Part shown: one piece after another, positions 1 through 10,478 of the stretch
Position numbering within the stretch: position 1 is the first letter of the stretch
Layout: each line of letters starts with the position of its first letter
DNA from: Mantamonas sphyraenae
Taxonomy: Eukaryota > CRuMs > Mantamonadidae
DNA: 64,000 bases
Assembly (NCBI GenBank): GCA_026936335.1
Contig: JAPMXV010000071.1
Location: 1 to 64,000, forward strand
Reading direction: 5' to 3'
Notes under the pieces: generated by a model
Told to the model about the DNA's origin: nothing
The model's database searches: none
What the model saw: the letters and a program-made list of their open reading frames with translations, nothing else
Program-made: the position numbers and the translations under genes

Positions 1-212
1 CCTAACCCTAACCCTAACCCTAACCCTAACCCTAACCCTAACCCTAACCCTAACCCTAACCCTAACCCTAACCCTAACCCTAACCCTAACCCTAACCCTA
101 ACCCTAACCCTAACCCTAACCCTAACCCTAACCCTAACCCTAACCCTAACCCTAACCCTAACCCTAACCCTAACCCTAACCCTAACCCTAACCCTAACCC
201 TAACCCTAACCC
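1..212. repeat. Telomeric repeat array, (CCCTAA)n
   Basis: An uninterrupted run of the hexamer CCCTAA, read toward the chromosome interior, fills the first 212 bases. It is the C-rich strand of a TTAGGG telomere and marks this window as a true left chromosome end. TTAGGG telomeres occur in animals, many fungi and many protists, so they do not identify the lineage. Confidence 0.98.
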
Positions 213-269
213 TCTAACTCTAATCCTAACTCTAGCCCTAACTCTAACCCTAACCGTAACCCTAACTCT
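213..269. repeat. Degenerate telomere-proximal repeat
   Basis: Variant hexamers such as CTCTAA, TCCTAA, CTAGCC and CCGTAA interrupt the array here. This is the usual proximal zone where telomere repeats decay because telomerase no longer renews them. Ordinary single-copy sequence begins at about position 270, and no longer subtelomeric satellite is present. Confidence 0.9.
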
Positions 270-542
270 TACTTGGTGATTGATGAGGTCTGTGATGTGA
301 TGGTCTGGTCTGTGTCATGTGAGTTGTGCTTGTATCTGCTGGCGGGGTGGCTGAGTTGTGTGGTAACATGGGGCAATGGGCAATGGGTGGGAGTGGAAAT
401 GTCGCTGGTGAGTGGCCGTCGTCCCGCAACGCCGCGCAGTCAGCACTGCCCATCCGCCTTCAACCAAAATTTCACCAACACCCACAACACCTTCTACCAG
501 TCCAACACATCCCACATACACTCCAGTACCACCACCACCACC

Positions 543-3500
543 ATGGACAAAGACTACTCAAGCACTCCGAAGCAACAACACACACCCAACACCTACCCAG
601 CGTGCGTTCTGCCTTCCACTCCGTTTTTCTGACTGCCCGCTTCTCCTCTTCCTTGCCTCCTCCATGCCTCCGTCGCTTCCCTGCACTCCTCGCCTGCATC
701 TCCACCTCTACATCACCACCGCTGCTGCCTTCTCCGCTCTTCTCCGGTCCCCTCTCCCCTGTCACTGCCCTCCCCGCTGCCAGTTTCCCCGTCTGCCAAT
801 CTCCTCCGTTTTCCCTCTCTGCTCGTTCTAGCCTCCCTTCACCCCGCTTCTGCAATGACGGCGTCCATTCCGCCTTCCGCTCACCGTTTCCACCCCGCGT
901 TGCCCCTCCGCGTCTCCTCCACAGCTACGGTTACATGGTCCCTCCCATGGCTGCCCAGCCGTTTCCGAACATGCTGCCCGCCTCTGGCGTACAAAACCCG
1001 TACCAGCACCCACAACCACCCATCATCTGGGTCCCTGTCAACACCCACTCCCAGCAGCACCACGCATATGCTCATCAGGGCCACCCATACTACGCCTACC
1101 CTCCTCCGCCGCCTCCTCAACCGCGACAAACCGCCCAGCACTTCGCTCAGCCTCCGTTGCACCCTCCACCTGCTCAACCCACCACAAACCACAACCGCGT
1201 CCCCAATCGCATCAGCCCTGCCTTTGTCGGCATCACACACACCACATCCACCACCACATCGTCGTCCTCCTCCCACCAGGCCACACGGCAGACTGGAGAC
1301 AGCGACGACGACGACGCAGACCAGGACACACACACACATGACACCGGCGACGTGGAGGACCTGATGTTCCTGAACTTCGGCCACCAAGAACCACGGACAA
1401 CCTCCAGCAACTCAGATTGGATGACCAGCTCATGGATGGAGGCGTACGCAGAAGACGACGAGGCAAACGAGGCAAACCAGCAGCACGTGGACGACGATTT
1501 GGACACTCGGGGCACACTTAGCTTCGCAGACGCTGATGATGCCATGCATGAGGAGTACATGCCGCAAGACGAGAGCGACGACGACACAGACGACATGGAG
1601 CAGGAGGACAGGGACGAATGGCAGCCGAGACGCTCAAGTAGAGGCCGCACACAACGCCGCAAAGGCAGAGCCAGCCTTCCCACTGGTTCACACACGGTGA
1701 AAGGCAGCGGACAGGGCAGGCGCAGGGTCACGGCTGGCAGTGGCACCGAGACAGGAACGTCGAGCTCACGGGCAAGGAGGGCCAAGAACGGAGACACCAG
1801 CGCCCGGAAGAAAGCAGGCGTGGACAAGAGGAACAAATTGCCGGATGGTGTTGTGCGCAAGGGGTGGACAAAGGGACCCAGTGACGAGCGCAGCCACAGC
1901 AACAAGAAGGAGCACTCGACACTACTGAAACACATGCACACCCTGGCGAACGAGCATCCCCTCGACGACATCCCCGACCTCATGATCCTGCAGGCGCGTG
2001 TTGTGGTCTGCCATGGCACCCTGACCACGCTGGTCCGACAGATTCAGCTCGCTCTGGGCAACATTCCCCTCTCCCAGGGCGACATGGCCTCCTGCCTCTC
2101 CCTTCTCGGCCGTGAAATGGATCAACACGCGTGCGGACTTGCCATCCAGCACGCTGGTCTGGCCATGGGTGTGACAAAGGCTGGGTTGAAGGTGTGCTGG
2201 CTGGAGGAGCCACACGACCACGGCGACCCCAACTACGCCCTCCTCCACCTACTCATGACAGAGATGGACACTCTCGGCGACAGGCCCCATCCAACCACCT
2301 GGAAGAAGCACAAGCAGACCCAGCTGTGGCTGCAGAAAGCACGACGCCCTGCTGACAACGACAGCGACCCACATTGGACACAATGCGACTACGACCACCA
2401 CCTCACCACAACCAATGTGAGAAAATGGCATCCTGAGTCTGTGCGCAGTGGCTGGGCAAAGTACAGTCCCAGCGACGAGCGTGGCAGCTGCACGGCGCGG
2501 GAGTTCCAGACGCTGCTGGCACACATGAAGGCACGCGCAGCCAAGCACCCTCGCCATCAGCACTCGCACGAGCACCATGCACTGCGTGAGCTGATCAACA
2601 ACGGCAACCTGCACTCCCTGGTGCGACACATCATCCTGGCGCTGGGCAACGTTGGCGTGCCGCCTGTCGACCTGGCCTTCTTTGTTCGCCTCCTCAGACC
2701 GCACCTCACATACCAGCAGGTTCAAGGTTCCATCTGCCACACCCTCACCCGCGGTGTCAACTCCCTCTCACTCAAGATCGCCTGGCTCGACAAACCCCAA
2801 CCCAGCGACGCCACACTGCACACCCTCCTCCACACCCTCATCGACCGCATCACACCCCACATCACCACCCGTCCCATCACCGTCGACGCCGTCAACGCAC
2901 TCGACATCCCCAGGCTTGTTCTGCCCGAGCCAACAAAGGAGGAGAAGATGGCCGTGGAGGAGGGACTGCCAGATGGCGTTGTGCGCAGTGGGTGGACGTA
3001 TTGGCGCAAGAGCGAGCGCAGCCACAGCAACAAGAAGGAGCACTCGACACTACTGAAACACATGCACACCCTGGCCAACGAGCATCCCATCGACGACATC
3101 CCCGACCTCATGACCCTGCAGGCGCGTGTTGTGGTCTGCCATGGCACTCTGTTGACGCTGGTCCGACAGATTCAGCTCGCTCTGGGCAACATTCCCCTTT
3201 CCCAGGGCGACGTGGCCTTCTGCCTCACTCTTCTCGGCCGAGACATGGATCAACATGCGTGCAGATTTGCCATCCGCGACGCTGGTCTGGCCATGGGTGT
3301 GACAAAGGCTGGGTTGAAGGTGTGCTGGCTGGAGGAGCCACACGACCACGGCGACCCCAACTACGCCCTCCTCCACCTGCTCATGACAGAGATGGACACC
3401 CTTGGCGACAGGCCCCAACCCAACCCCAGGAAGGAGCACAAGCAGACCCAGCTGTGGCTGCAGAAAGCACGACGCCCTGCTGACAACGACAGCGACCCAC

Positions 3501-4108
3501 ACTGGACACAATGCGACTACGACCACCACATCCGCACCACCGAGGTGGACAAGTGGTATCCTGGTTCAGTGCGCAGTGGCTGGGATGGGTCCAACCACGA
3601 CGAGCGTGGAAGCTGCACGGCGCGGGAGTTCCAGACGCTGCTGGCACACATGAAGGCACGCGCAGCCAAGCACCCTCGCCATCAGCACGCACACGAGCAC
3701 CATGCACTGCGCGAGCTTATCAACAACGGCAACCTGAATTCCCTTGTGCGACACATCATGCTGGCGCTGGGCAACGTTGGCGTGCCGCCTGTCGACCTGG
3801 CCTTCTTTGTCCGCCTTCTTAGGCCACACCTCACCTACAAGCAGGTTCAACCTGCCATCAGCAAATCCCTCACCCGCGGCGTCACCTCCCTCTCCCTCAA
3901 GATCGCCTGGCTCGACAACCCCAAACCCAGCGACGCCACACTGCATACCCTCCTCCACACCCTCATCGACCGCATCACACCCCACATCACCACCCGACCG
4001 ACCACCACCGCACTCGTCAACGCCTACCCCATCCCCTCCTTCATCCTGCCCAAGCGCAAAGACCCTTCCTCCTCCTCCTCCTCCGCCAAACGCCAGCGCC
4101 TCGAATGA
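543..4108 (+). CDS. Telomere-adjacent protein with four ~145-residue repeats in A-B-A-B order
   Basis: I do not recognise this protein. The proposed model has a short first exon at 543-601 (ATG in context CCACCATGG), an intron at 602-924 (GTGCGT...CTCCTCCACAG) and a second exon at 925-4108, giving about 1080 residues. A start at the in-frame ATG 935 or 947 would also work without the intron. The N-terminal third is rich in Pro, Tyr, His and Gln, then turns acidic (Asp/Glu) and then basic (Arg/Lys). The C-terminal two thirds hold four related repeats starting near residues 322, 517, 698 and 892. Shared positions include VRxGW, a Ser-x-Glu-Arg then Glu-x-x-TLLxHM segment, LVRxIxLALGN and a Leu-rich tail. 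Repeats 1 and 3 are type A and nearly identical to each other; 2 and 4 are type B. They look alpha-helical. There is no signal peptide or membrane segment. A basic, Ser-rich tail could be a nuclear signal. Function unknown. Confidence 0.75.
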
Positions 4109-4837
4109 ACCCCCTTCTTCCTTCCCATCGACTCCATGTTTTCCGGACCCTTCACACCGCCCTCGCACAGGGCCTCGCGACGCCGCTCCGAAGCCCTTTT
4201 GCCGACCCCACAGACACCGAGGTGTTCATCTTGGATTGTGCCCTGCTCGGAATCGACATCATCGTCACATTGGTGGTGATGTTGCTGTTGCTGTCGCCAC
4301 GTAGATGTTGGTGTGGGTGCACATTCTGCACTCCTCGTGCTCGTCCTGGCCATCCGACGCATTTGACCATGCACTGCCACCTTGCAAATGACACCATGAC
4401 GTCCCTATCACGCTCATCACCTGACGAATGCCCCCATTCTGGACTGTGTGTGCCTTGTTGTGCCACAGGGCGCACAGAAAGTCGTCCCTGGTGCATGGGA
4501 CAAGCAATGCATTACGCAGAAGCCATGGTCTCCCACCCGGCACACACGGGTGAATTATGCTAATTTGCGATGCATGCTGCCCAATCGCAGCCAAATGTTC
4601 GCACGCAGGGTGTCCAAACGAGGAGGCTCCTTGCTAGGACGAACCCTTCGTACAGGCACTCCACGAGTGCGAACCACGTTGATGCACGTCACTGCCCATC
4701 ATAACACGATACATCCTCGACACGACGTGGCTGTGGGTGCCAGTTTGCATGCGACCCGGTCGTGGCAGGGCAGGAACACGTCGTCCTCGTCATCACCATG
4801 GCTCAACGGCACAGCCGCTGTCGTGCAGCGCTGCAGC
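4109..4837. other. Gap between the two subtelomeric genes; no supported feature
   Basis: About 730 bases separate the repeat protein from the start chosen for the NTPase-nuclease gene. Open frames exist, one of them with a hydrophobic stretch near 4230-4300, but I see no codon bias, family match or splice pattern that supports a gene. The frame of the downstream gene stays open up to about 4448, with ATG codons at 4571 and later. A longer N-terminus, possibly a basic leader, is therefore possible. Confidence 0.5.
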
Positions 4838-7593
4838 ATGTCCACCGTCACCATCAGTGCTGAGCAGTTGTTTTTGGAGGCCAGAAGCAAGCTGAACAAG
4901 CGTGAGGAGCGCCTGGAGAGGTTGCGGGACCGTGTAGAGTCGTTGTCCGCGGAACTTGGCCAAGCTCGCGAACAGTTGCGACAGAGCCCACAAGGAGAGA
5001 AGGAGGCCTTGCAGAGTTTCGTGGATGAGAAGGAGAAAGTTGTGGCAAAGGCAGAGACGGAAGTGGTGGAGGCAAAGGCCGAAGTGGCAAAGGCAGAGGC
5101 GGAAATGGCGAAGGCATTGGCAAAGGCGGAAATCGAAGCGAAAGTGAAAGAAGCCGAAGCAAAAGTGAAAGAAGCCCAAGCGTTGCTGCTGGATGCAAAG
5201 AGAAAGGGGGATGAGGATGCTGTTGCGGTGTACCAACTTTGGGTGGATGACGCGAGAACGGGACAGCAGAAGGCCCAGGCGCACCATGAGCGTGAGTTCC
5301 TGACACCCACACTTTTCCGAAGCCATTTTTCGCTGACACACGCCCACTCCCCACAGGCTTGTGGGAAGCAGCTGCACACATTTCACCCCTTGGTAGGTTC
5401 CAACGCAGAAGCCGTCCATGACGTCGCTGACACTCTGTGCATTGACAAACACGCAGTGGAGCGTGTGGAGCTGACGTCCGTGGAGCAATTTGCCGAATTG
5501 TTAGAGATGGAGCCCTGCTTCGATCTCAGCAAGAAGAACACGCCTTTGGGAGACGTCATCGACACGGAATTGGCCATGCAAATCCCACTTCAGAATCGGC
5601 AGGATGCACTGAAACGCTTTCGTTTGCGCGCTGACTCCCAACTTCGCAAAAAAATGACTCAACACCGGGGTGACACGGTTCTGTACTCAGTAACTGGCAT
5701 GTCTGGTACTGGCAAGTCGCGCATGCTGATGGAGCTGACGGAGGCTCTGCGACAAGTCACACAGGAAAAGGTACCGCATCTGCAGGTGCTGCCACTGCTT
5801 TTGACGCTGAACAATCAGAACGAGCCAGTTATTGAGAGGAGATGGGGTCCAAAAGGTCTGGGTGTGCGCATGCTGTACGACTACGCCGTTGACCGGGGTG
5901 ACAAGGCTCGTCTCCGTGAGAAACACGTGGTGCAACTTGAGCAGTCGCTGAAATCGCTGCCAACACCCGCTGACGCAGCCGAGTTGATCGTTAAGCACGC
6001 ACAGAGTCAGAACGGAGGTGCCCCTGTACTTCTGTATCTTGGGTACGACGAAGTGCAGAAGCTGGCTGATCCATACAAGCCGAATGGCAGGGTCAGGATG
6101 CAAGAGGTGATCAACTCGGCCACTGGCATTATCAACAGCGTCAGCAGGATCAGTGGTGTGTATAACGACCAAGAACATCCGTGTCGTGCCGTGGTTGCCG
6201 TTGCGGGCACACGGGACCTGCACCTGATGGGTGCCCTTGATCGCGAGTCGACATACCGCAACTTTCCGCTGGCTGTGCCCACACTCAGTCTCAAGGAATC
6301 CCTGGATGCTGTGCTCGGGTTTGCAAACTTGAAGCACGATGAAGACCATCGACATGAAGAACATCGGGAAAAAGACCATCCAGATGAAGTCTGTCGACGT
6401 AAAGTCCTTCGCACTCTGCTGTTGCAAACTTTGCGGCAGCTGTACGGTGTGCCGAGAGCGGTTGAGGGGATTGCAAAGCTGTTTAAGCTGGTTCATTCCC
6501 TATCGCTGGATACCATTCAATCTGATCTTCAACGCGCTGTTCAAGAAATCAGGCATGACACGTACACAGCAACTTCCCGGCAGATCTGGCCAAAACGCTC
6601 ACGCGGATGCACCTGTTCAAGGAGACAATTCAAATTGGTGACAAGGTTGGTGGAAACACTGTGCAAGAACACATGAGTTGTGGTTTGCTGGTCCACCACG
6701 CAGGCCAGGTGATGCCGATTCCCCTCGGTCTGCAAGGGAGTAAAGCGGCTCGCAAGAGTGAACTGCTCCGGCGCATCACCGACTTCAACGAGGTTGCATT
6801 GTGGCAACACTACGAGAAGCAATCACAATACTTTCACGTGTTGCGATCTCTCGCACTGATCGAGAGCCCACCGGACCACGCATTGCTGGACGGCGACGAG
6901 TGGCACAACGGCGCCTTGAGCTTCAACCTGGACCACATCCAGTACTCCACAAACCTGAAAGCCAGGGTGACGATGGACCTGCAGGATTATAGGGAACGCT
7001 TCCCCGCACAAACAAAGACTGTGAAGGAGGAGGTGGCCAAGTTGGTCCAGGCGAATCCGGATGGCCTGCAGACAAGCATGCAGATGATGAATGGGACCAA
7101 CGCACCGTTTGCAGATGTCATAGTTGTCCATCCCGCAGTCGACGGGGTGGTGGTTGAGTGCATCCAGTGCAAGTTCAGCGAGCATGGGATTCACGCAAGC
7201 GACAAGGTGAGCCTTACACTGATCAAAGACGAGTACGAGAAAGTGATGCAGCACCAGGAGGTTGTCCGTGAGACGTTTCAGCCGCTGGCAGGCGAGAATG
7301 GCAAGGTACACATTGTGTTTGGCTTCACGAGCGTCAAGGGCCCGAAACCCGAACTGGAAGAGCAGCTGGAGGAGTGGACGAAGGAAGGAGAGAAACAGGT
7401 GTATGTGGTGCATGGTCAGAACCACACTGAGTACTACGGTGGTCTCTTGGAATCGATGATGATGATCACCGATGACATCGAGTCCAAAGTGCAGGAAGGC
7501 CAAGAAACCTCGGATTCACAGAGTGCAGTGCAGGCATCAATGCAACACACGCATCACACATCATGGTTGCATTCCTTCCCAATTGCACATTGA
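4838..7593 (+). pseudogene. Crinkler/RHS-type protein (coiled coil, P-loop NTPase, PD-(D/E)xK-like nuclease), frame-broken
   Basis: An N-terminal coiled coil rich in Ala, Lys and Glu (about 4860-5290) precedes a P-loop NTPase and a C-terminal nuclease-like domain. The Walker A motif GMSGTGKS lies at 5697-5720. An acidic Walker B-like segment (LGYDEVQK) lies near 6037-6063. In the last third, an Asp near 7114 followed by VECIQCKF at 7152-7175 resembles the core of restriction-like nucleases. This order is known from Crinkler effectors and trypanosome RHS proteins, which cluster near telomeres. The gene is not one clean frame. A GTGAGT...CCACAG pair at 5292-5356 looks like a 65-nt intron whose removal changes frame, and a second shift is needed near 5390. 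The NTPase frame ends at 6676 while the nuclease frame runs 6607-7593, so a one-base break lies near 6580. It may be a decayed gene or contain sequence errors. Whether it acts as a toxin, effector or domesticated transposon gene cannot be told. Confidence 0.65.
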
Positions 7594-7602
7594 TCCGACG
7601 GC

Positions 7603-7677
7603 AGCGACGCCTTCCTCCACACCCTCCTCCACACCCTCCTCCACACCCGCATCACACCCCACATCAACTCTCGATAG
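7603..7677 (+). pseudogene. Orphan 3' end of a type-B repeat gene (paralogue of the 543-4108 gene)
   Basis: These 25 codons, ending in TAG, encode a peptide opening SDAFLHTLLHTL and closing ITPHINSR. The ends of the type-B repeats at about 2806-2880 and 3932-4005 read SDATLHTLLHTL, then RITPHITTR. The DNA is nearly identical as well, so this is homology rather than chance. The fragment lies in the same reading frame as the upstream nuclease domain, three codons after its TGA at 7591-7593. It is probably the remnant of a second repeat gene cut by recombination. Confidence 0.8.
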
Positions 7678-7975
7678 CACACGCCTTGAACTGCTCCTCC
7701 CGCGTGTCCACCTCCCCGTCCTCCAGCTGGTACACCTCGTACACCTGTACAAAACACCCGGCGTCCACACATTTCGCCAGACACTCATTCCGCGCCTGCC
7801 CAAACCCCATCTCAATACACTTTGCCTTGTGCAGGCAGCTCACGCGCGCCTTTTTGTACCAATTCACTTCCGTCTTCCGGAACCGCGTCCCCTCCACACC
7901 CGTCCCCAGGCCCACCACCACCACCACACACATCACACACACCCACACCCACTTCCGCGCGCCCCTATTCACCAT
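7664..7975 (-). CDS. Small secreted Cys-rich protein
   Basis: The protein has 103 residues. It starts at the ATG read from 7975 and has a clear N-terminal signal sequence (basic residues, then a run of Trp, Val, Cys and Met). The mature part has six cysteines in the pattern CxxxxxC, CxxxCxxxxC and a last C, followed by a LEDGEVD motif. From memory this matches a small uncharacterised family of plants and animals (DUF4787-like) that carries CxxxCxxxxCxxxxY and LEEGE(I/V)D before a final Phe and Cys. It is probably secreted or lumenal; its role is unknown. Its last codons overlap, on the opposite strand, the orphan repeat fragment at 7603-7677, so the 3' end of this gene may sit on recombined DNA. 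Its start codon is only 49 bp from the start proposed for the next gene on the other strand. Confidence 0.6.
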   Translation of the reverse strand: MVNRGARKWVWVCVMCVVVVVGLGTGVEGTRFRKTEVNWYKKARVSCLHKAKCIEMGFGQARNECLAKCVDAGCFVQVYEVYQLEDGEVDTREEQFKACAIES

Positions 7976-8024
7976 GCCTGTGTCCTTCCTTGCCTCCACT
8001 CGCGCATCTCCCCTCAACCAAACC

Positions 8025-10478
8025 ATGCTCTCCCTCGACTCCCTCTTCACCTCCCTCGCCGACCTTCACTCCTCCTCCTCCTCCTCCACCACCACCTCCT
8101 CCTCCTCCGTCAAGCGACCACGTGCCTCTGACCCACTCCCCCTCCACACACACTCCTCCATCCTCACCTCCATCCGAATTGCCCTCCTTGCCCACACCTC
8201 CCCGGATTCCCTCCTCCCCGACGCCCTCCAACGCCTCCTACCCCTCATCTCCCACGACCTCGACCCCTACCTCTCGTCCACCCCCACCACCCATGCTGCA
8301 CAGTGTGCTCTCGGCCACCAAACCCTCCCAGACCTACTCCCGCCCCTCCTCGACCTCCTTGTCGATCTCCTCCACCTCCTCCACCCGGACAAACCCCTCC
8401 ACGACTCTCTCGCTTCCCTCCATCTCTTTGAACACGCCGACGAAACCCCTGTCGGCGCATGGCTCTGCGTCTTCCTCGCCTTTCGCCTCGACGCCGTCGC
8501 CGTCCTTCACATGCTTGCAAAGACCCGCCAGCCAGACACCTTTGTTGCCCTCGTCGCCTTAGCCCCGAGCCACGCATCCTCCTTTATCAACCACGTCATG
8601 CGCAACCTCCAACACAACGCCTATTGGGACATCCTTCTCTTTGCAGCCCTCAACTCCGCCACCTGCTGCGCCCACGCCCTTTCCCAGGCCTCTCTCGCCG
8701 GCCTCCAGCCCACAGACATCCCCTCCACCTTTCATCCGCTTATCGCCTCCCACTTTGGCCACCAGGATCTCGCCCACTGTGCCCGCGCCTTCCTCGCCCA
8801 GCGCTTTGGTGCCCTCGCTCTCCATTCGCCCCATCTCCCGCACGCCCTTCTCGAGTGGGCCGCCCGCTACGACCTTCTCGACCACCTCATCGACACCGTC
8901 GCAGACGCCATCTCTCAAGATTCTCCCGACGGCCCTGCCTTTATCGCCGCCGTCGACGTCGCAAACCTCCCGCCTGCCATCGCCGCAGACCCACGTGCAC
9001 GCATACGCCTCATGCAGCTTGTGCTCGCCACCAGCGCCTCTCGCCTCTCCCACTGCGTCTCTGTCCTCGCTGCCGCCCTCTCCATGGACCTCCCCGCCTC
9101 CCGTCAGCGCCAACTCGCTTCCCTCCTCTGCAGCACCGCCACCGATTTTCACGACCCAGACCAGCTTGCTGTACACACCTCCCGCGTCCTCCTACACACT
9201 CTCCATCGCACCACTGCCGCTGCCGCCACACGCATCATGGCAAACCTCCTTGCCTGGCTCCAATCCGACGACGCCGGCCCCCTCTTCCGCGCCGCCCTCC
9301 TCTCCAGACCCCTCTGGGCCTCCTACATGGACCTCCTCCATCACTTCCGCTCCCGCCACCACGTCGCCACAAACCTCCTCCGCATCTTTGCCCACCTCTT
9401 TGCCAGCCCCGAGCGCCTCCACATCCAAGACCGCCGCCGCACCGCCATCGCCCTCGTACGCGCCTGGTTCCACGCTCTCCGCCTCCACTCCCCTCCGGCT
9501 ACCCTTCTCGCCCTCTCCCACGCCATCCACACCTTTTGCGCTTCTCACGGCCCCTACGCCGCCGACTTTGCCTCCCACCTCCTCGAATCCTGCTTCGACG
9601 ACTCCCTCGCTCACGGCATCCTACGCCCAACCACCACCACCCGCATACCCTTCCACCGCCTCCACGACGACATCGACCGCTTCTCTTTCCAACGCATTTC
9701 CTCCTCCTCCTCTTCCTCCTCCTCCTCCTCTTCCTCTTCCGACCTGTACATCGAAAACACCCGCCGCACATTCCTCTCTGACGCCGACCGCCGCCAGTAC
9801 GCCTACGGCAAACAGCGTCTAACCTCACCCGCGTCCAAACCCATCCCCAACCCCTCCCATTCCCCATCAGCCATCCTCTCCCGCAACTCCTCCCTAACCC
9901 TCGACCTCCTCCATCACATCACCCTCTCCAACCCTTCCCTCGACCTCCCAAACATCCTCCTGCCCATGATTTCGCCTCTGCCCTTCTACCCAGCCCCCAG
10001 CATCGACCAGTACGCAAAGAAGCTTCCACGCAAGACCACCTTTGAGTACGACATGGCCCTGGAGAAGCTCTTTCGCGAAAACACAATCCTCTGGCCCATC
10101 CTCCAACTCGTTAGCACCCACTACACCCCGCTCCCAACTGCCTACCTCCCCCTCCTCCGCTCCCTCCTCTCAACCTGCACGGGCCTCTGGCACCGCAACC
10201 CAACCCTCTCCGACCGCCCTCTCCTCCTCCAACACACCCAGTGTCTCCTCACAACCCTTCACAACCTCTCCCTCATCCCAGACTCTCTCGCTCGCCTCGA
10301 CTGTCTCCTCCACACCCTCTCTCCCTCCCACATTGCAGATCTCCTTCACCAGGCCGTCTGGCCTGCCTTTCACGACGACCCTCCCTCCTCCTCGTCCACA
10401 CACGCCCTCCTCACAAAGCTCCTCCACGCCTCTACACACCCTGACCATGCCGCCCTCTTCTCCCTCGTCCTCCAATGA
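8025..10478 (+). CDS. Putative Integrator complex subunit 5-like helical protein
   Basis: This single-exon gene encodes about 817 residues, almost wholly alpha-helical and rich in Leu, Ala and His, with a poly-Ser tract near residues 20-35 and another near 560. The chosen start is ATG 8025 (AACCATGC). An in-frame ATG at 7974 overlaps the opposite gene's start codon and seems less likely. Segment order and spacing recall INTS5: an N-terminal Leu-rich block, an Asp-rich pattern before a long middle array, and a C-terminal block with ALEKLFRENTILWPILQLV followed by a Leu-rich helix and GLWHR. The Integrator complex cleaves nascent RNA at snRNA genes and at paused RNA polymerase II. Identity is weak and judged by eye; it could be another HEAT-like protein. 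Its stop codon overlaps the start of the next gene in the sequence ATGA. Confidence 0.45.
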   Translation: MLSLDSLFTSLADLHSSSSSSTTTSSSSVKRPRASDPLPLHTHSSILTSIRIALLAHTSPDSLLPDALQRLLPLISHDLDPYLSSTPTTHAAQCALGHQTLPDLLPPLLDLLVDLLHLLHPDKPLHDSLASLHLFEHADETPVGAWLCVFLAFRLDAVAVLHMLAKTRQPDTFVALVALAPSHASSFINHVMRNLQHNAYWDILLFAALNSATCCAHALSQASLAGLQPTDIPSTFHPLIASHFGHQDLAHCARAFLAQRFGALALHSPHLPHALLEWAARYDLLDHLIDTVADAISQDSPDGPAFIAAVDVANLPPAIAADPRARIRLMQLVLATSASRLSHCVSVLAAALSMDLPASRQRQLASLLCSTATDFHDPDQLAVHTSRVLLHTLHRTTAAAATRIMANLLAWLQSDDAGPLFRAALLSRPLWASYMDLLHHFRSRHHVATNLLRIFAHLFASPERLHIQDRRRTAIALVRAWFHALRLHSPPATLLALSHAIHTFCASHGPYAADFASHLLESCFDDSLAHGILRPTTTTRIPFHRLHDDIDRFSFQRISSSSSSSSSSSSSSDLYIENTRRTFLSDADRRQYAYGKQRLTSPASKPIPNPSHSPSAILSRNSSLTLDLLHHITLSNPSLDLPNILLPMISPLPFYPAPSIDQYAKKLPRKTTFEYDMALEKLFRENTILWPILQLVSTHYTPLPTAYLPLLRSLLSTCTGLWHRNPTLSDRPLLLQHTQCLLTTLHNLSLIPDSLARLDCLLHTLSPSHIADLLHQAVWPAFHDDPPSSSSTHALLTKLLHASTHPDHAALFSLVLQ

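Noticed and set aside
326-924. N-terminal extension of the telomere-proximal gene reading from 326
   Set aside because: The peptide is low-complexity Ser/Pro/Leu, the first codons start within 60 bp of degenerate telomere, and a GTGCGT-CACAG intron joins a better start at 543 in frame.
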